DNA of 64,000 bases from Pictodentalium vernedei (lineage: Eukaryota > Mollusca > Scaphopoda > Dentaliida > Dentaliidae), in contig CM062297.1 of assembly GCA_031216915.1 (NCBI GenBank), positions 831,311,337 through 831,375,336 on the forward strand, read 5' to 3'. Each line of letters starts with the position of its first letter. Within the stretch, counting starts at the first letter, position 1. The position numbers and the translations under genes are program-made. Under the pieces are notes generated by a model, which was given only the letters and a program-made list of their open reading frames with translations, made no database searches and was not told the DNA's origin. This document shows, piece by piece, positions 30,784 to 43,140 of the stretch.

Positions 30784-33000
30784 CTTGAGCCAATACAGTC
30801 GGGAGGAATCAAGTGGACCCCTCCACACCCCCATCAATCATCTTCCCGACGCGCCTGTTTACGCCGTTTTTAATCGAAGTGTAAGTTCTATTCTGATGCC
30901 TCAGTCATGCACGTCACTCCAGCCTACGATATGAAACTTAAATATTCAACAAAATTCGCATTCGAGGGGAATGCAAAGACATGTTGTATAAAGAAGTCCT
31001 TCGCCCTGAACCGGTAACGCAAACTCTGGAGAAAATATCCCGTAGTTCACACCACAAGAAGCTTGCTTACTAAGGCTAACACTTAACTGTTGTACTATCT
31101 GTACCCAGGTATGCTTTCTGTGTATTTTAGAATCTAAATAACGTATATACATTACTATATAAGAAAAACAGTTGCAAGGCAGCTCAAAATGCATTGTTTA
31201 CTTTCACTACAAATCCACACACCCTCTTACAGTGGAGTGTAAGTTTGTGCAGCCCCCTCCCCACCCCACCTACTTGTAAGAGAAACAAAAACTAACCTTT
31301 CCTGTGTTAGGATAACGGATAAATGAAGTGAACAATATAAGAGTGTACAATATAAAACACAAAATTTGAAAGCAAGTACTTACAGGGTGAGAATTTGATA
31401 TTGCCGAATCTTTCACAATCCAATCCCTGGCATCCACAATGGTAGACACAAAATTACTAAAATATCTATCAATGGAAAAATAGTTTTCAAGTGAGATTAA
31501 TATTACTGGCAATTTCTGTTGGGACGGAATTTGATGATTTTAACAAACAGTGTGATGCGAAGGATGGAGGATGATTTAAATCTCTATGTATCCTTATTTT
31601 TAAACGCCGGTGGATCCGCCAATGCAACCACAGCCTCCACCAGTTAGTTACATAGAGCATTTCTAGAAGTTTTCTTTGAAGTTTTTCGAAATATAATCCA
31701 TTAACAAGTCGCCATCTAGGTTGATCAGCAAATGTTTTTATTTGAGTAATTTTGTTTAGTATATCACCAGTTAATGTCTTGCCTGGTGTGGGCGGGTGGG
31801 GTGGCCAGCCCCTACTAGGCCGGGCTCAGGTGGCGGCCTGCTCAATTAGGCAGGTTTGTTGGTTTCAAGCTGGAAGATTTGCTGTATTGAGCAGGTCTAC
31901 TGCGGTCTATCCAAATACGCAACCCTGGACCAAAATGGTATTATCCTGTGATTAACACCCTATAGGCACCTTGTTCTTCCGCGAGGAAAGCCTCGGAGGT
32001 AGGAATCCTGGCAGTTCAGGACAAATGTGGCCTCGGTGTGGACAGTCTTCTTTTTGAATATACCTGTCCATTACACTGCTTTGGTCCTAACTTTGGGAGT
32101 AGACGGATGGTCAGATGGATCCGGTTTAGTCAATCAGGAGCCCCAAAAAGGGTGTCCTATCCGAGGGGGATTTGGTGGTCATTTAATCAGTTATTTCATT
32201 TACCTCAATTTTATCATTGTCATCGTATACTAAATTTTAACGAATTTTAGATTATTGATCATCTTCCTTTTTATTGCACTGCCTGATTTTGTTGTGAGTA
32301 ACACATTGACTTTCAATTGTGTCGCTAAATGACTGATTCAGAGATGAACTTCTGAAAACTGGCACAGCCCACACCCTCGGGTCAATCGGTCAGCGGTATG
32401 CGTATGAATTTATCCTGGCCGAGTATGCTTTCCATGTACACTTGATGCTGTTTGATGGATATCCGCAAGGCAACCACCTAAGTTGGGCTCGTAGTAAGAG
32501 TGGGAGTCATGGAATTATGAAATACGATAAATAAATAATACCAAAAATACCAAAAACAAAAAACAAAAATGTGGTCGAGACTTCTCTTCGAACTCTAACA
32601 CTGATCAAGATGTTCCAAAACCACAAAGCTGGCCAAAAATCATTATTATTTATGCGGCTGATGAGAAAAACAGGCATCCATCATTAATCCTTGTATGTCG
32701 GAGAAAGCCATTACGGGAATAACTGGTACCAATAAAATGTTAAAAAGCTACGATCTGGTGCATTAATAGTTGTATGTTTCAAAGAACAACAGACAATAAA
32801 TTTACTTAACACTGATACACTGGCGGATATGAATGTAAATACCTTCCCACATAAAATCCATCACCAACAGCAGACGCGTAATTCGAACAGGGGAATTAGT
32901 TGGAATCGACGTACTGGAAATACGAAAGGAACTTCAACCATAAGATATCAGCGATGTCAAACACATAGAAAGTAAAAGAGTTGATACAAAAATAAATACA
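30784..33000. other. Unrecognised DNA, possibly LINE 5' region
   Basis: No protein motif recognised from 30784 to 33000. The GC-richer part 31780-32230 directly precedes the LINE gag region and may be its 5' UTR. Confidence 0.4.
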
Positions 33001-33420
33001 AATATATACTAACTTTTGATTCTTCTCGGCCACCTAAATCATTTAAAGTTGGTTATATGAACATCGGAGTGGATTTGTGCATTTTAAATCCACCTCGATG
33101 CTTCAAATGTCAAAAGTTTGGTCAACTGGAGAGGGAACACTACATGCTTCGAGTGTGGTTAGGAACATCAAGACACCCGTACAAACACTATTAAAGGTTG
33201 CAATTGCCAGGGCAGCCATGTAGCAGTGTTAAAATACTGCCCTGTTTGACAAAAAGAAGAACAAATTAAAACAAATCAAATGTCAAAAACAGATTAGTTT
33301 CAAAGAGGCCAGAGAGATAGTAACATCGATGCCTGGCATGAATACATCATCGCGATCATATGCAGCAACATTATTACAAAAAGTACCATAGTAACAGTGA
33401 GTTGCCAAACACAATGTACT
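33000..33420 (+). pseudogene. LINE ORF1 (gag-like) with CCHC knuckles, decayed
   Basis: Frames read VGYMNIGVDL, NPPRCFKCQKFG (first CCHC knuckle), a Cys-rich second knuckle in another frame (about 33140-33190), YCPV near 33237 and a QISFKEAREIV-like stretch near 33290. This order (pre-knuckle, knuckles, CPV, F-x-E-A-R) is that of nucleic-acid-binding ORF1 proteins of Jockey/I-group LINEs. Frameshifts and stops throughout. Confidence 0.75.
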
Positions 33421-33545
33421 TGTATTAAAGGCACAATGCCATCTTCAGTGCAAGCTGTCACAATAGAACAGTCAAGCGAAACTTAACCAAAATTGACCCA
33501 AACACCATCAACTACTCACACAGCAGTAGGAAACAAATAAGCAAT

Positions 33546-33755
33546 AAGCTATTCTCAAATATCGCCAATTAATTTTCATTATTTTTTCATTGTTTGTCTC
33601 AAAAACATAGGTTATGACCCCTCGTTGGAACGAGCTCGTTGAGCTCGTTCCAACGAGGGGTCATAACCTATGTTTTTGAGACAAAAATTGAAAAAAAATA
33701 GTTATTCAAGAATTATTTTTGCAAGTGTCGTCTGCTTTTCATGTTAGGTAAAGGG
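33546..33755 (+). mobile_element. piggyBac-type MITE, subfamily 1 (copy 4), 5'-truncated
   Basis: Starts at gctattctcaaatatcgcc, so ~35 bp of the left end is missing. Palindrome centred at about 33637; right end ggtaaaggg followed by TTAA (33756-33759). Lies between ORF1 and ORF2 of the LINE. Confidence 0.9.
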
Positions 33756-33889
33756 TTAACCAGAATAGAAAAAATGTAAAGGAAGCAAGATCAGCACAAA
33801 ACAAAAATGACCAAACAAAGCCGAAACCAACTGATCACAATCTTAGTCAGAATGGAAGAATCAAGGAAAAAAACAACAAAAAGAAAATG

Positions 33890-34740
33890 GAATGCTAAAA
33901 CAGTTTTCTGACAAAACTCCTAAGGCTCTTCAAGCCTCTGTGACCCACAATAGGTTGGAAGGCCTTGAACTCATGGAAGTTGGTGAGTGCATCGACGAAA
34001 CGCTCGGGCCCTTTTGCTCGAGTGCCTCTCAGAATAGGTCGCCAAAACACAAATCGCCTAAGAAGCTAACGAGGCTATTTCACCCATCCGCCAACCAGCT
34101 AAACCTCCAATCAAATATGGATAGTATAATCAAAAACGATACAATACAATGGAATTGTCGACGCTTTAGTTCGAATTTTAATGAACTGGGTCTTCTAAGC
34201 CAAAAAGATATGCCTGCTGAATTTTACCTGAGGAATGTTTTTCTAAAGAAACCCGAGACTCAAGATCATTCAGCTTCAAAGCATTATATATAATGCTTGA
34301 GCAGATTAAAATAATCTTTATATTCCTGGAACGCCCGTCTTTGCTGCATACGACATTATTCACAGTTCTGTATCTTTGTATTCAAATTTACAGGTTGTAG
34401 CAGTACGCCTTACCTTATAACCTTAAAAAAGACAATTACATTATTTTCTCTTTAGGTTTCACAAAGTGAAGCCCCAAAGCTGAATAATCTTGAGCAACTA
34501 ATTCACCATCTCCCAACTCTCTACATTTTATTTTTGATGCTCATAGTCCCCTTTGGGGTGATTTCGGTAACAAAGAAGACCCACAAGGCAAAACAGTAGA
34601 AGGATTCTTTACAAAAGATGTCTTGTGTTTGTTCAATGATCGGTCAGACACTTACCCTCATCTGATTCTTAAACTTCAATTCATCTTACAATTGCATGCC
34701 CTTCTATCTTCCTAGATTTTTCATGAAAGGTAGAAGATGA
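33890..34740 (+). pseudogene. LINE ORF2 endonuclease region, decayed
   Basis: Shows TIQWNCRRFSSNFNELGLLS (the N-terminal I-x-W-N-C-R-G/x box), AEFYLRNVFLK in place of the L-Q-E-T segment, and later, in other frames, a CLFNDRSDTYPH-like stretch near 34630 that matches the end of the nuclease (L-x-N-D-x-x-x-T-Y). The catalytic Glu of the QET box is lost. Same LINE as the flanking gag and RT. Confidence 0.7.
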
Positions 34741-34859
34741 CTTGTTCGGGATCTAACACTTTCCAATGGTGAGTCTAGTTCCGGCGGACGATGAGAGGGT
34801 GTCCCAGTGGAACTTTAAAAAAGGATGACTGTGACACTTTCTCATCGCTTGTTCTGATC

Positions 34860-36205
34860 GCCTCACTCGAGAGAAATTTGAGAAAAGTGCTAACCAAATA
34901 GAACATTTCACTAAAGAGTTGCTTGACATTGTAAAACCAGTCATTTATAAAACCACGACAAATCCAGAACGTTTCACAAAACCATGGTTTGATACTGACT
35001 GCAAACAGGTTATAAAAGATAGCAAGAAAACCAAACGGGAATTTAACCCTTTACCCAACGCAGACGATACCAAAATTTATTATTTTAAATATAATTTTTT
35101 CAAAAAATTTCAACAAAACCATATCATGTGACCCCTCGTTGGAACGAGCACGTTCCAACGAGGAGTCACATGATATGGTTTTGTTGAATTTTTTTTGAAA
35201 AATATTTTTTCAACTGCTGAATTTGGATATTACGCGGGCGGATGCGGCCGATTCGTTGGGTAAAGGGTTAATATGTCACCAACCTCACATAATTTGAACA
35301 AACGTATAAAAAAAACAAGACGAGTCAGAAAACAAAAAAAAAGAAATGTTCTTGGGAAACTTATGTTTCAAAGCTTAACCAACACACCCCATCACAAAGT
35401 TCAGAAAATTATTAAAAAATAAAGGAAAAGAGAAACCAACTGTACAACACCTGGAAGATAGCAACACACTAATTACATCGAAAAATCAAATATCAGACAA
35501 ATTGGCTTCCACATTTTCTAAACATTCCTCGTCTGAAAATTGTAATCCAGAATTCATTAAAATTAAAAAAACAGCAGGAAAAACAAAATATTACATTTAC
35601 CTTAAATAATTTAGAGGTTTGCAACGATCCTTTCTCTATGAAAGAGTCAAGTCACTGGTCCCGATGATATACACTACAGAATTTTAAAACATCTGCCACA
35701 AACTTCACTTGAACTTTTATTGGCATTTTTTTACGAAATATGGAAGACTGGCCAGTGTTTCCTCCTTCCTGGCGAAAATCATTATGTTTTCCCATTCCAA
35801 AGCAAGCCTGATAAAGATCACAGCAACCCGAGCAATTATCGACCCATTGCATTAACAAGTTGTCTGTGTAAAACTATGGAAACAATGGTCAATGATCGAC
35901 TTGTCTGGTTTCGGGAATCGAACAGTCTACTTGCGAATGTTCAGTGTGGTTTCAGAAGCCAGGAAAGTACTGTGGATCATTTGGTTAGCCTTCAAACATT
36001 TATGAGGAATGCCTTCACCAGAACATAACATGTGGTCACCATCTTCTTTGATCTGGAGAAGGCATACGATAAAACTAGGACGTACGGGATTTTAAAAAGA
36101 TCTTTTTAACGTGGAGTTGAGAGGGCATATGCCTCTTTTTAAAGAATTTTTTTTAAAGGACCGTCAATTTCAGGTTCGTGTTGGGTCTACGTTATCTGAT
36201 GGATT
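34860..36205 (+). pseudogene. LINE reverse transcriptase, truncated by the satellite
   Basis: The pre-RT segment TKPWFDTDCKQVIKDSKK (about 34980) is followed by the MITE at 35047-35267. RT motifs then appear: SNPSNYRPIALTSCLCKTME (35820-35880), QCGFRSQESTVDHLV (35940-35985), and in the next frame FFDLEKAYDKT (about 36040, the first catalytic Asp) and FLKDRQFQVRVGS (about 36155). The sequence breaks off at STLSDGFQ (36205), just before the PQGS box, where the 11-bp satellite begins; the YADD box is absent. I-group/Jockey-like. Confidence 0.82.
35047..35267 (+). mobile_element. piggyBac-type MITE, subfamily 2 (copy 5)
   Basis: TTAA on both sides (35043-35046, 35268-35271), ends ccctttacccaacgcagacg and cgattcgttgggtaaaggg. 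Palindrome arm tcatgtgacccctcgttgg; the centre is shortened to ggaacgagcacgttcc. Inserted in the LINE RT. Confidence 0.94.
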
Positions 36206-39200
36206 TCAAGTTGACTTCGAGTTGAATTCAATTTGATTTGAGGTCGAGGTCCGGTTGAGTTCGAATCGAGGTCGAATTGAGGTCAGGTCAGGTCAATCTC
36301 AAGTCAAAGCAGGGTTGATTTCAAGTCAATGATCAACCGACCATCAAGTCGTGTCGATTTCAAAGGGACTTCAAGTTTACTTCAAGTCGACTTCAAGTTG
36401 ATTTAAGTCGAAGCCACGTTGAATTCAAGTCGAGGCCAAGTTGAGGTCAAGTTGAATTAAAGTCAGGTCAACCTCAAGTCAATTCGTTTTCAACCGATCA
36501 TCACATCTTAGTCAAGTCTAACAAATCTATTATCAGTCGATGCTAAGAATAGTCGATTTCAAGTCCAACCAAGTCGAGTACAAGTCGATTTCAAGTTGAT
36601 TTCAAGTTGGAGTCATGTTGACTACAAGTCAACGTCTAATCAACTTAAATTTGAAGTCATGTCAGGTTCAGGTCGAAGTCAAGTTGATTTCATGTCGAGG
36701 TCATGTCAACTTCAAGCTGAAGGTAAGTCGATTTCAAGCCTAGTCAAGTCGCTCCCAATTTGACTTCAAATTGATTTCAGGTTGACTTCAAGTCAAAGTC
36801 AGGTTGATCTGAAGTTGAGGTCAAGTTAATTTTGATTTGAAGTCACGTCAGTTTCAAGTTGAAGTTAAGTTAATTTTATGTTAAAGTCAAGTCATTGCAT
36901 GTCAAGTCAAATCTGCTGTCATATTGAAGTCAAGTTAAGTCACGTCGAGTAACAAGTCGATTGTCAATTCGAAGTCAAGTCGATTTCGTGCTGATTTTAA
37001 ATCGATTTCAATTTGATTTCAAGTCAAGGTCAAGTTAACTCTAATCAATATCAAGTTGATTTATTTGCCAATTCCAAGTCGAAGTCAGGTCGATTTCGAG
37101 TGGGAGTCAAGTCAACTTCAAGTCGAAGATAAGTCGATTTTAAACCCAGTCAAGTCGATTTCAAGTTGAATTCACATCGATTTCAAGTTCAAGTCGATTT
37201 GATTTTGAGTTGACTTCAAGTCGAGGTCAAATTGATTTCGTATTAATATTATGTCAATTTCAAGTCGCAATCCAATCGAAGTCAAGCCAATTTCAAATAA
37301 AGTCCAGTCACCCCAAGTCAAGTCTATTATTGAGTCGAAGTCAAGTCATGTGAACCTTAGTCGATCAACAAGTCCATTATCAGGTCAAAGTCTAGTCAAG
37401 TCGACTTCCAGCCCAGTTAAGGCGATTTCTTGTTGATTGCTAGTCGATTTCAAGTCGATTATCAAGTTTAGGTCAAGTTGATCAAAAGTCAATTTCTGCC
37501 AAAGTCAAGGCGACTTCAAGTTGACTGAAGTCGATTTCAAGTTGACTTGAAGTCGATTTCATGTTGATGTGAAGTCGTTTTCAGTTCAAATCAACTTCAA
37601 GCCAATGGCAAGTCGATTTGATGTTGTAATCAAGTCGATTTGATGTTGAGTCAAGTCGATTGCAAGTTAAGACAAGTTGAGTTCAAGTCAAGTCAAGATA
37701 AGTCAAGTCTGTTATCAAGTCTGTTATCAAGTCTAAGTTAGTCAAAGCAAGTCAAGTCGATTAACAAATTGACTATAAATTCGAGTTCAATTTGACTTCT
37801 AGTCGATTTCAAGTTGGTTCAAGTCGATTTCAAGTCGATTTCAAGTCGAAGTCTCGTTGACTTCAAGCTAAATTCAAGTCAATTTCAAGTTGAAGTCAAG
37901 TAATTTCCAAGTACAGTCTAGTCGATCTCAGGTCTTAGTCAACTTGATTTCAAGCCACATCAAATTGATTATCAAGTCAGTTATTAAGTCGAAGTCACTT
38001 TAAGTCAAGTCAAGTCGATTAGCCAGTCGAGTATCAAGTCAAAGTAAGTTAAGTCGATTTAAAGCCCAGTCCAGTCGACTTCAGAATGATTACAAGTCAA
38101 TTGCAAGTTGATTTCAAGTCAAAGTCAAACTGAATTCAAGACATCATCAAATTCAAGTAAAGTTTCAAATCGAATTCGAGTCTATTTCAAGGCGAAGGCA
38201 TGTCAACATCAAGTCAACCTCAAGTCGATTTCAAGAACAGCAAAGTCAATTTCAGATTGATTTCTTGTCGATTGCAAGTTGATTTCAAGTCTAAATCACG
38301 TTGATAGCAAGTTAAAGACAAGTCTTTTTCAAGTCGAAGTCAAGTGGAAATCAAGTCAACTTCACGTCGAATTGAAGTTGAAGTCAAGTAAATGTTTTAT
38401 CAAAATCAAATCAGTTCCAAGTCAAGTCAAGTCACGTTGATTATCAAGTTAAATTCAAGTCAAGTCAACTCAAGTCGTAGAACAAGTCGATTATTTCGTC
38501 ACAGTCAAGAAAAATCGATTTCAAGCCCAGGCATGTTTAATTCAAGTTAATTTTAATGATTCCAAGTCGAAGTCAAGCTGACTTCAAGTCGAAGCAAAGT
38601 CAATTTCCAGTTGAAGTTAAATCAAACTCAGGTCAACTTCAAGTCAAAGTTAAATGGACGTCAAGTCAATCTCAAGTCGAAATCAAATCGTTTTAATTAA
38701 AAGTCAAGTCAGTTTCAAGTGAAGTCAAAGTTAAACGACGTCAAGTCAATCTCAAGTTGAAGTCAAATCGTTTCAACTCAAAGTCAAGTCAGTTTCAAGT
38801 CAAGTCTAATAAAATCGATTATCAAGTTGATTATTAAATCGAAGTCAAGTTAAGTCATGTCGATTAACATGTCATTTACCACGTCGCAGTCAAGTCCTGT
38901 CGATTTCATGTTGATTATAAGTCGATTTCAAGTTGATTTCAAGTCAAAGGTAAGTGATTTCAAGTCAATTCCAAGTCGAAGTCTAGTAGATTTCATGGCA
39001 CGTCAAGTCGATTTCACGTTCAAGTCGTCTTTTAGTCAAGCGAAGTCGATTTCAAGTTAGGTCAAGTCGAGTTCCAATCAAGACTAGTCAAGTTCAACTC
39101 AAGTAAAGATAAGTCAAGCTGACTTCTAGTCATTTCAAGTTTGATTCAAATTGGTTTTATGCTGATTATAAGTCTAAGTCATGTTGATTTCAAATTGATG

Positions 39201-39370
39201 GCTAGTCACTTTCATGTTAGAGCCAAGTTGAAATCAAGTCACATTTACTTCAAGTCAAGGCGATGTTAAGTCGGGTTAAGCCATGTCAAGTCCATTTTAG
39301 GTTAAATCAAGTCGATATCAAGGCTTGTAAGGTAAATTCCAAGTCAAGTGAATTTCAGGTAAAGACTTCT
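36206..39370. repeat. 11-bp-period satellite (aagtcgatttc type), ~3.2 kb
   Basis: Degenerate tandem units aagt(c/t)gatttc, aagtcgaagtc, aagttgaggtc and similar, mostly 11 bp, fill the interval: roughly 290 units from length alone. Stop-free frames within it are repeat artefacts. It abuts the LINE RT directly at its left edge and contains no transposon insertion I can see. Confidence 0.95.
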
Positions 39371-39720
39371 ACCCAGTTCGTGTAGTCGTTCATTTCACTG
39401 ATCAAACTCAATCATTCGTTCTATCCGTTGGCTCAGTTTAATTCAATTCAGTCAGTTCAATCATTTTATTCAGTTTACCTCATTCCTCCAATCGAGTTGT
39501 TCATTACATTCATCAATTCTCTCGGTCAATTATTCGTTCAAGTCACTCATTTTCTTCATTCATTCATTTTGATCGTTCTATTTATTTGTTTACTTCACCT
39601 ATTTAATTCACCCTTTTAATAATTCAGATCAAATTCAATTTATTCAACGCAAATAACTTCTGATGACTTCAACTCCACTTCATCCATTCATTCATTCATT
39701 CATACATTCATTCTAGTGGC
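39371..39720. repeat. Degenerate ttcat/ttcaa-rich simple repeat
   Basis: Irregular attcaattca and attcattcattc units following the satellite, the clearest run being at 39685-39712. Confidence 0.75.
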
Positions 39721-40080
39721 TTTCTATGAGTTCAGTCAGCTAGCTAGCCCATGAAAAGGGGTTAATGTACATTGAAAGCCAATCAGCAATAGTTAGGAAA
39801 CTTAATAAGTGCTATGAAGTTTCCTTACACCTATGTCTGTTTTAGATTGTAATTAAACATTCCACCACTTGAACTCTGCCTGACACAACTGGACTACGCC
39901 CAACACATCAAGTTATCTTTGATCCATCTTCTAGAAAATGATCATAAACATCTAAATTCGTTTATGTATATCCAACGAAGTTTGTCATGAGGATGATGAG
40001 CAGGATGAGTCTGGCCATGGCGTAGTCCAAATCTTTTTAGATACTTCTGCTTATGTAATAGTACTCTCGTAGGCAAATTT
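39721..40080. other. Unrecognised spacer before the second LINE
   Basis: No gene or repeat supported. Confidence 0.5.
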
Positions 40081-41214
40081 TATGGTGCAATCTGCAAATC
40101 TTGGACAGACTGGATTTCTAGTAACTGGCGAGATCCGGATGCACTCAGAATTTGATTTTATCAAAGAATATAACGAAAGGAATTTTAACCCTTTACCCAA
40201 CGTAACAGTCAAAACCGGCCAGCGCTATTCTCAAAAATCGCCAATTAATTTTCAAAATATTTTCATTTGTTGTCTCAAAAACATAGGTTATGACCCTTCG
40301 TTGGAATGAGCTCGTCGAGCTCGTTTCAACGAGGGGTCATAACCTATGTTTTTGAGACAAAAAATGAAAAAAATTAGTTATTCAAGAATTTTTTTTGCAA
40401 GTGTCGTCTGCTTTTCATGTTAGGTAAAGGGTTAATGCAGAGGTGAAGATGAGTCCCCATTCAAGGAAGACGGGCGCCTATGCCTGTATTATTCCTCCGA
40501 TTATTTTCAAGCCACATTTACTTCTTTAAATAGCACGTTCTCCCTGTTTCACATAAATTGTCAAAGCCTCAGTGCTCATTGGGATGGGTTAAATGAACTA
40601 TTATTCAGTTTGCTAGAGTCTAGGAATACCTTTGATGTGATTGGGCTGACTGAGCTATTTCATATTCCCAACAATATCTCGTACACTCTCCCAGGCTATC
40701 ATACACTAAATAAAGAAATCGACCCGAAAATGATGATGGCAGAGGTGGGCTAGGACTTTTCATTAAGGATGATATTGAATAAAAAATTCGATACGACCTG
40801 TCTGTCTTTATCTCTCATGTCTGTGAATCACTTTTTATAGAACTAGATAAATCTAAGAGAATAATCGGAGTTATCTATAGACCAAATACCCCTCCCAAGG
40901 CAGATATTGACCTGTTCCTGTCTAAGTTAAATCTAATAACCGACACTTTGAATCAAGAAAAAACATTAGCCTATATTATGGGAGACCTCAATATTGATCT
41001 TCTAAAAATGGATTCCCATGCCAAAACTGGAGAATTCATTGACCTGATGTTTAGCCATGGGCTTTTACCTTCCGTTACGAAACCTACGAGAGTAACCCCT
41101 CCTCAATCACACACTATCATTGACCATATTTTTTCGAATCATACACAGTGCACTTCATTCTCTGGTATTGTATTAATTGATATCTCAGACCACTTTGGTA
41201 CATTTTATTAGAAT
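40081..41214 (+). pseudogene. CR1/L2-like LINE endonuclease region
   Basis: A pre-nuclease segment (DPDALRI near 40130) is split by the MITE at 40189-40431 and resumes as CLYYSSDYFQATF (40485). Then come STFSLFHINCQSLSAHWDGL (40527), DVIGLTELF (about 40636), GVIYRPNTPPKADID (about 40868), IMGDLNIDLLK (40978, with the catalytic Asp-Leu-Asn), TRVTPPQSHTIIDHIFSN (41090) and ISDHFGTF (41183, the SDH box). These are the apurinic-endonuclease motifs in order. One frameshift lies near 40750 and the last residue before the stop suggests truncation. Confidence 0.85.
40189..40431 (+). mobile_element. piggyBac-type MITE, subfamily 1 (copy 6)
   Basis: TTAA at 40185-40188 and 40432-40435; complete. Inserted in the LINE pre-nuclease coding sequence. 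Confidence 0.95.
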
Positions 41215-41222
41215 CTCACAAC

Positions 41223-42896
41223 GTGAAAGAAGATGACGTTTATATTCCGCCCAGAAGAAAAATAAATCCTCAAAATATGGATTATTTCGAATCACTTTTG
41301 GCTGAGTGCGACTTTTCTGTTGTTACGGAGGAAAACTGCCCAAATCTGAGTTACAACAAATTTATCGACATTTACTTACATGCGTTCAAACCCAGTAAAA
41401 GAAGTCTCAGGCGACAGCCCTGAGTGACCAATGGCATTATAAATTCATCTAATACTAAAAGAATTTTCATCTCAAAATGCTAAAATGCCCTAATGAGAGA
41501 AATAAGCTAAACTATAAAAATTATTGTAGGATATATAATAGGATTAAAAAAACAATGTAAATCCATGTATTTTAAAAAGATATTCGATGAACACAAACAC
41601 AATATGCGAGCTACCTGGAAAATTCTAAGCGATATCATAAATACGTCCAAAAGGAGGCATAAACTTCCATCTTTTTTCACTCTGAATAATAACGAAATAA
41701 GTGAACCCATCCAAATTGCTAAGGAATTCAATACTGTTTTGCTAACATTGGAAGAGAAACTAGCGAGCAAATACCCAATTCAAACAGACCAATCCTAGAT
41801 TATGTGAGAAGACATTTCCCGAATATTTTTTTTCCGAGCCCTCCTTTCCTGCGGAAATTAATAATAAAGTTAACTGCATGAAACCGAAGATGAGTGAAGA
41901 TTGCGATAGCATCACGTCTAGTCTTCTCAAGAACACAGTTAATCTTATTGCCGTCCTTCTTGCCCGCATCATAAATGGTTCATTTGCTCAGGGTTCAGTG
42001 CCCGAGAAAATGAAGCTTGCAAAAGTAATACCGGTATTCAAAAGAGGAGATGAACATTTGTTCACTAATTACAGGCCAATTAGTATTATACCGACCTTTT
42101 CTAAAATTTTAGAAAAAGTTGTATCCGCTAGATTAATAAGCTTCCTAAACAAATTTCACATTATATGTGAACAGCAATATGGATTTCGTAAAATACATTC
42201 CACTTTCCATCCTTTACTACAGTTTTTGAAATATGTGGCGGAAGCAGAAAATAAACGAAAAGAAAATACACTAACCGTATTTATCGATCTCTCAAAAGCA
42301 TTTAACACAAAAAATCACGACATTTTGTTGCAAAATCTTGAGTGGTATGGCTTTAGGGGCATACCTTATTATTGGTTCAAACGCTGTCTTTTAGATAGAC
42401 AACAGTCTGTGGGTTATGGTGGTCAAAATTCTGACCTTGCAAACATAAGATGTGATGTTCCCCAAGGCTCTGTTTTAGGCCCCATTTTGTTTCTATTGTA
42501 CATAAATGACATCAGTGAATCAACTTCACTAAATCTCCTGTCTTTTGCCGATTATACTACGGTATACTCATCCGAAGCAGACATGAATAAATTGGCCAGT
42601 CATACTGGTGATGAGTTCGAAAAATATTTGAATGGAGTTGTGTAAATCAATTGGCGCTGAATACCAAGAAAACAAACTACATTGTCACGAGGGGAATCAT
42701 TGGCAGATCGACTGCAAATAGCGTATTTATAAACAATCGAGAAATAAATAAGGTGGGATCTGATGAATACGATAAGTCTCTAATGTTCTTAGCAATAAAC
42801 CTCGACGATAAACTATCTTTTAAATATCATATTACTCAGTTATGCTCTAAGGTTACCCGTATCAACTACAGTACGTGGAGAGTGTATTACCACTAA
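41223..42896 (+). pseudogene. CR1/L2-like LINE reverse transcriptase, nearly open, with altered active site
   Basis: Frames 41223-41423 and 41565-41798 cover the linker. The main 255-codon frame 41878-42645 has IPVFKRGDEHLFTNYRPISI, QYGFRKIHSTFHPL, FIDLSKAFNTKNH, WYGFRGIPYYWF, DVPQGSVLGPILFLLYINDI and LLSFADYTTVYSS. The catalytic F-A-D-D box is FADY: the second Asp is Tyr, which abolishes RT activity in known enzymes. Frame 42651-42896 continues with LNTKKTNYIV and FLAINLDDKLSFKYHI, then is cut at RINY by a TA-flanked MITE; YALNKAKK follows the MITE at 43126. In the family this enzyme copies the LINE RNA at the target site. Confidence 0.88.
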
Positions 42897-43125
42897 ATCA
42901 CCCGCAGAGTGAAGATTCCACCCATGCAATTATTTCAAATTTGTTGCAAAGCATAACAAGCACAAGCAAAGTTTCAGCCAATGGACCTCCGGGTTAAACC
43001 CGGAGGTCCATTGGCTGAAACATTGCTTGTGTTTTTAGTCGATATATACAAAATTTGAAAATTATTGTTTGGGTGATAACTCCACTCCGCGGGTAATTTA
43101 GTTACAATCCACTCTCCACGTACTG
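42869..43125. mobile_element. TA-flanked foldback MITE (mariner-type termini)
   Basis: Termini cagtacgtggagagtg and cactctccacgtactg, with TA on both sides (42867-42868, 43126-43127); a 257-bp, nearly complete palindrome. Centre: tggacctccgggttaaaccc. It interrupts the LINE codon run RINY/ALNK, so the insertion site is exact. Confidence 0.94.
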
Positions 43126-43140
43126 TACGCTCTAAATAAG

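Noticed and set aside
36206-39370. Ser/Arg-rich protein frames in the satellite (for example 37251-37436 and 38857-39060)
   Set aside because: All six frames of the 11-bp repeat give such patterns; no start context and frequent stops.
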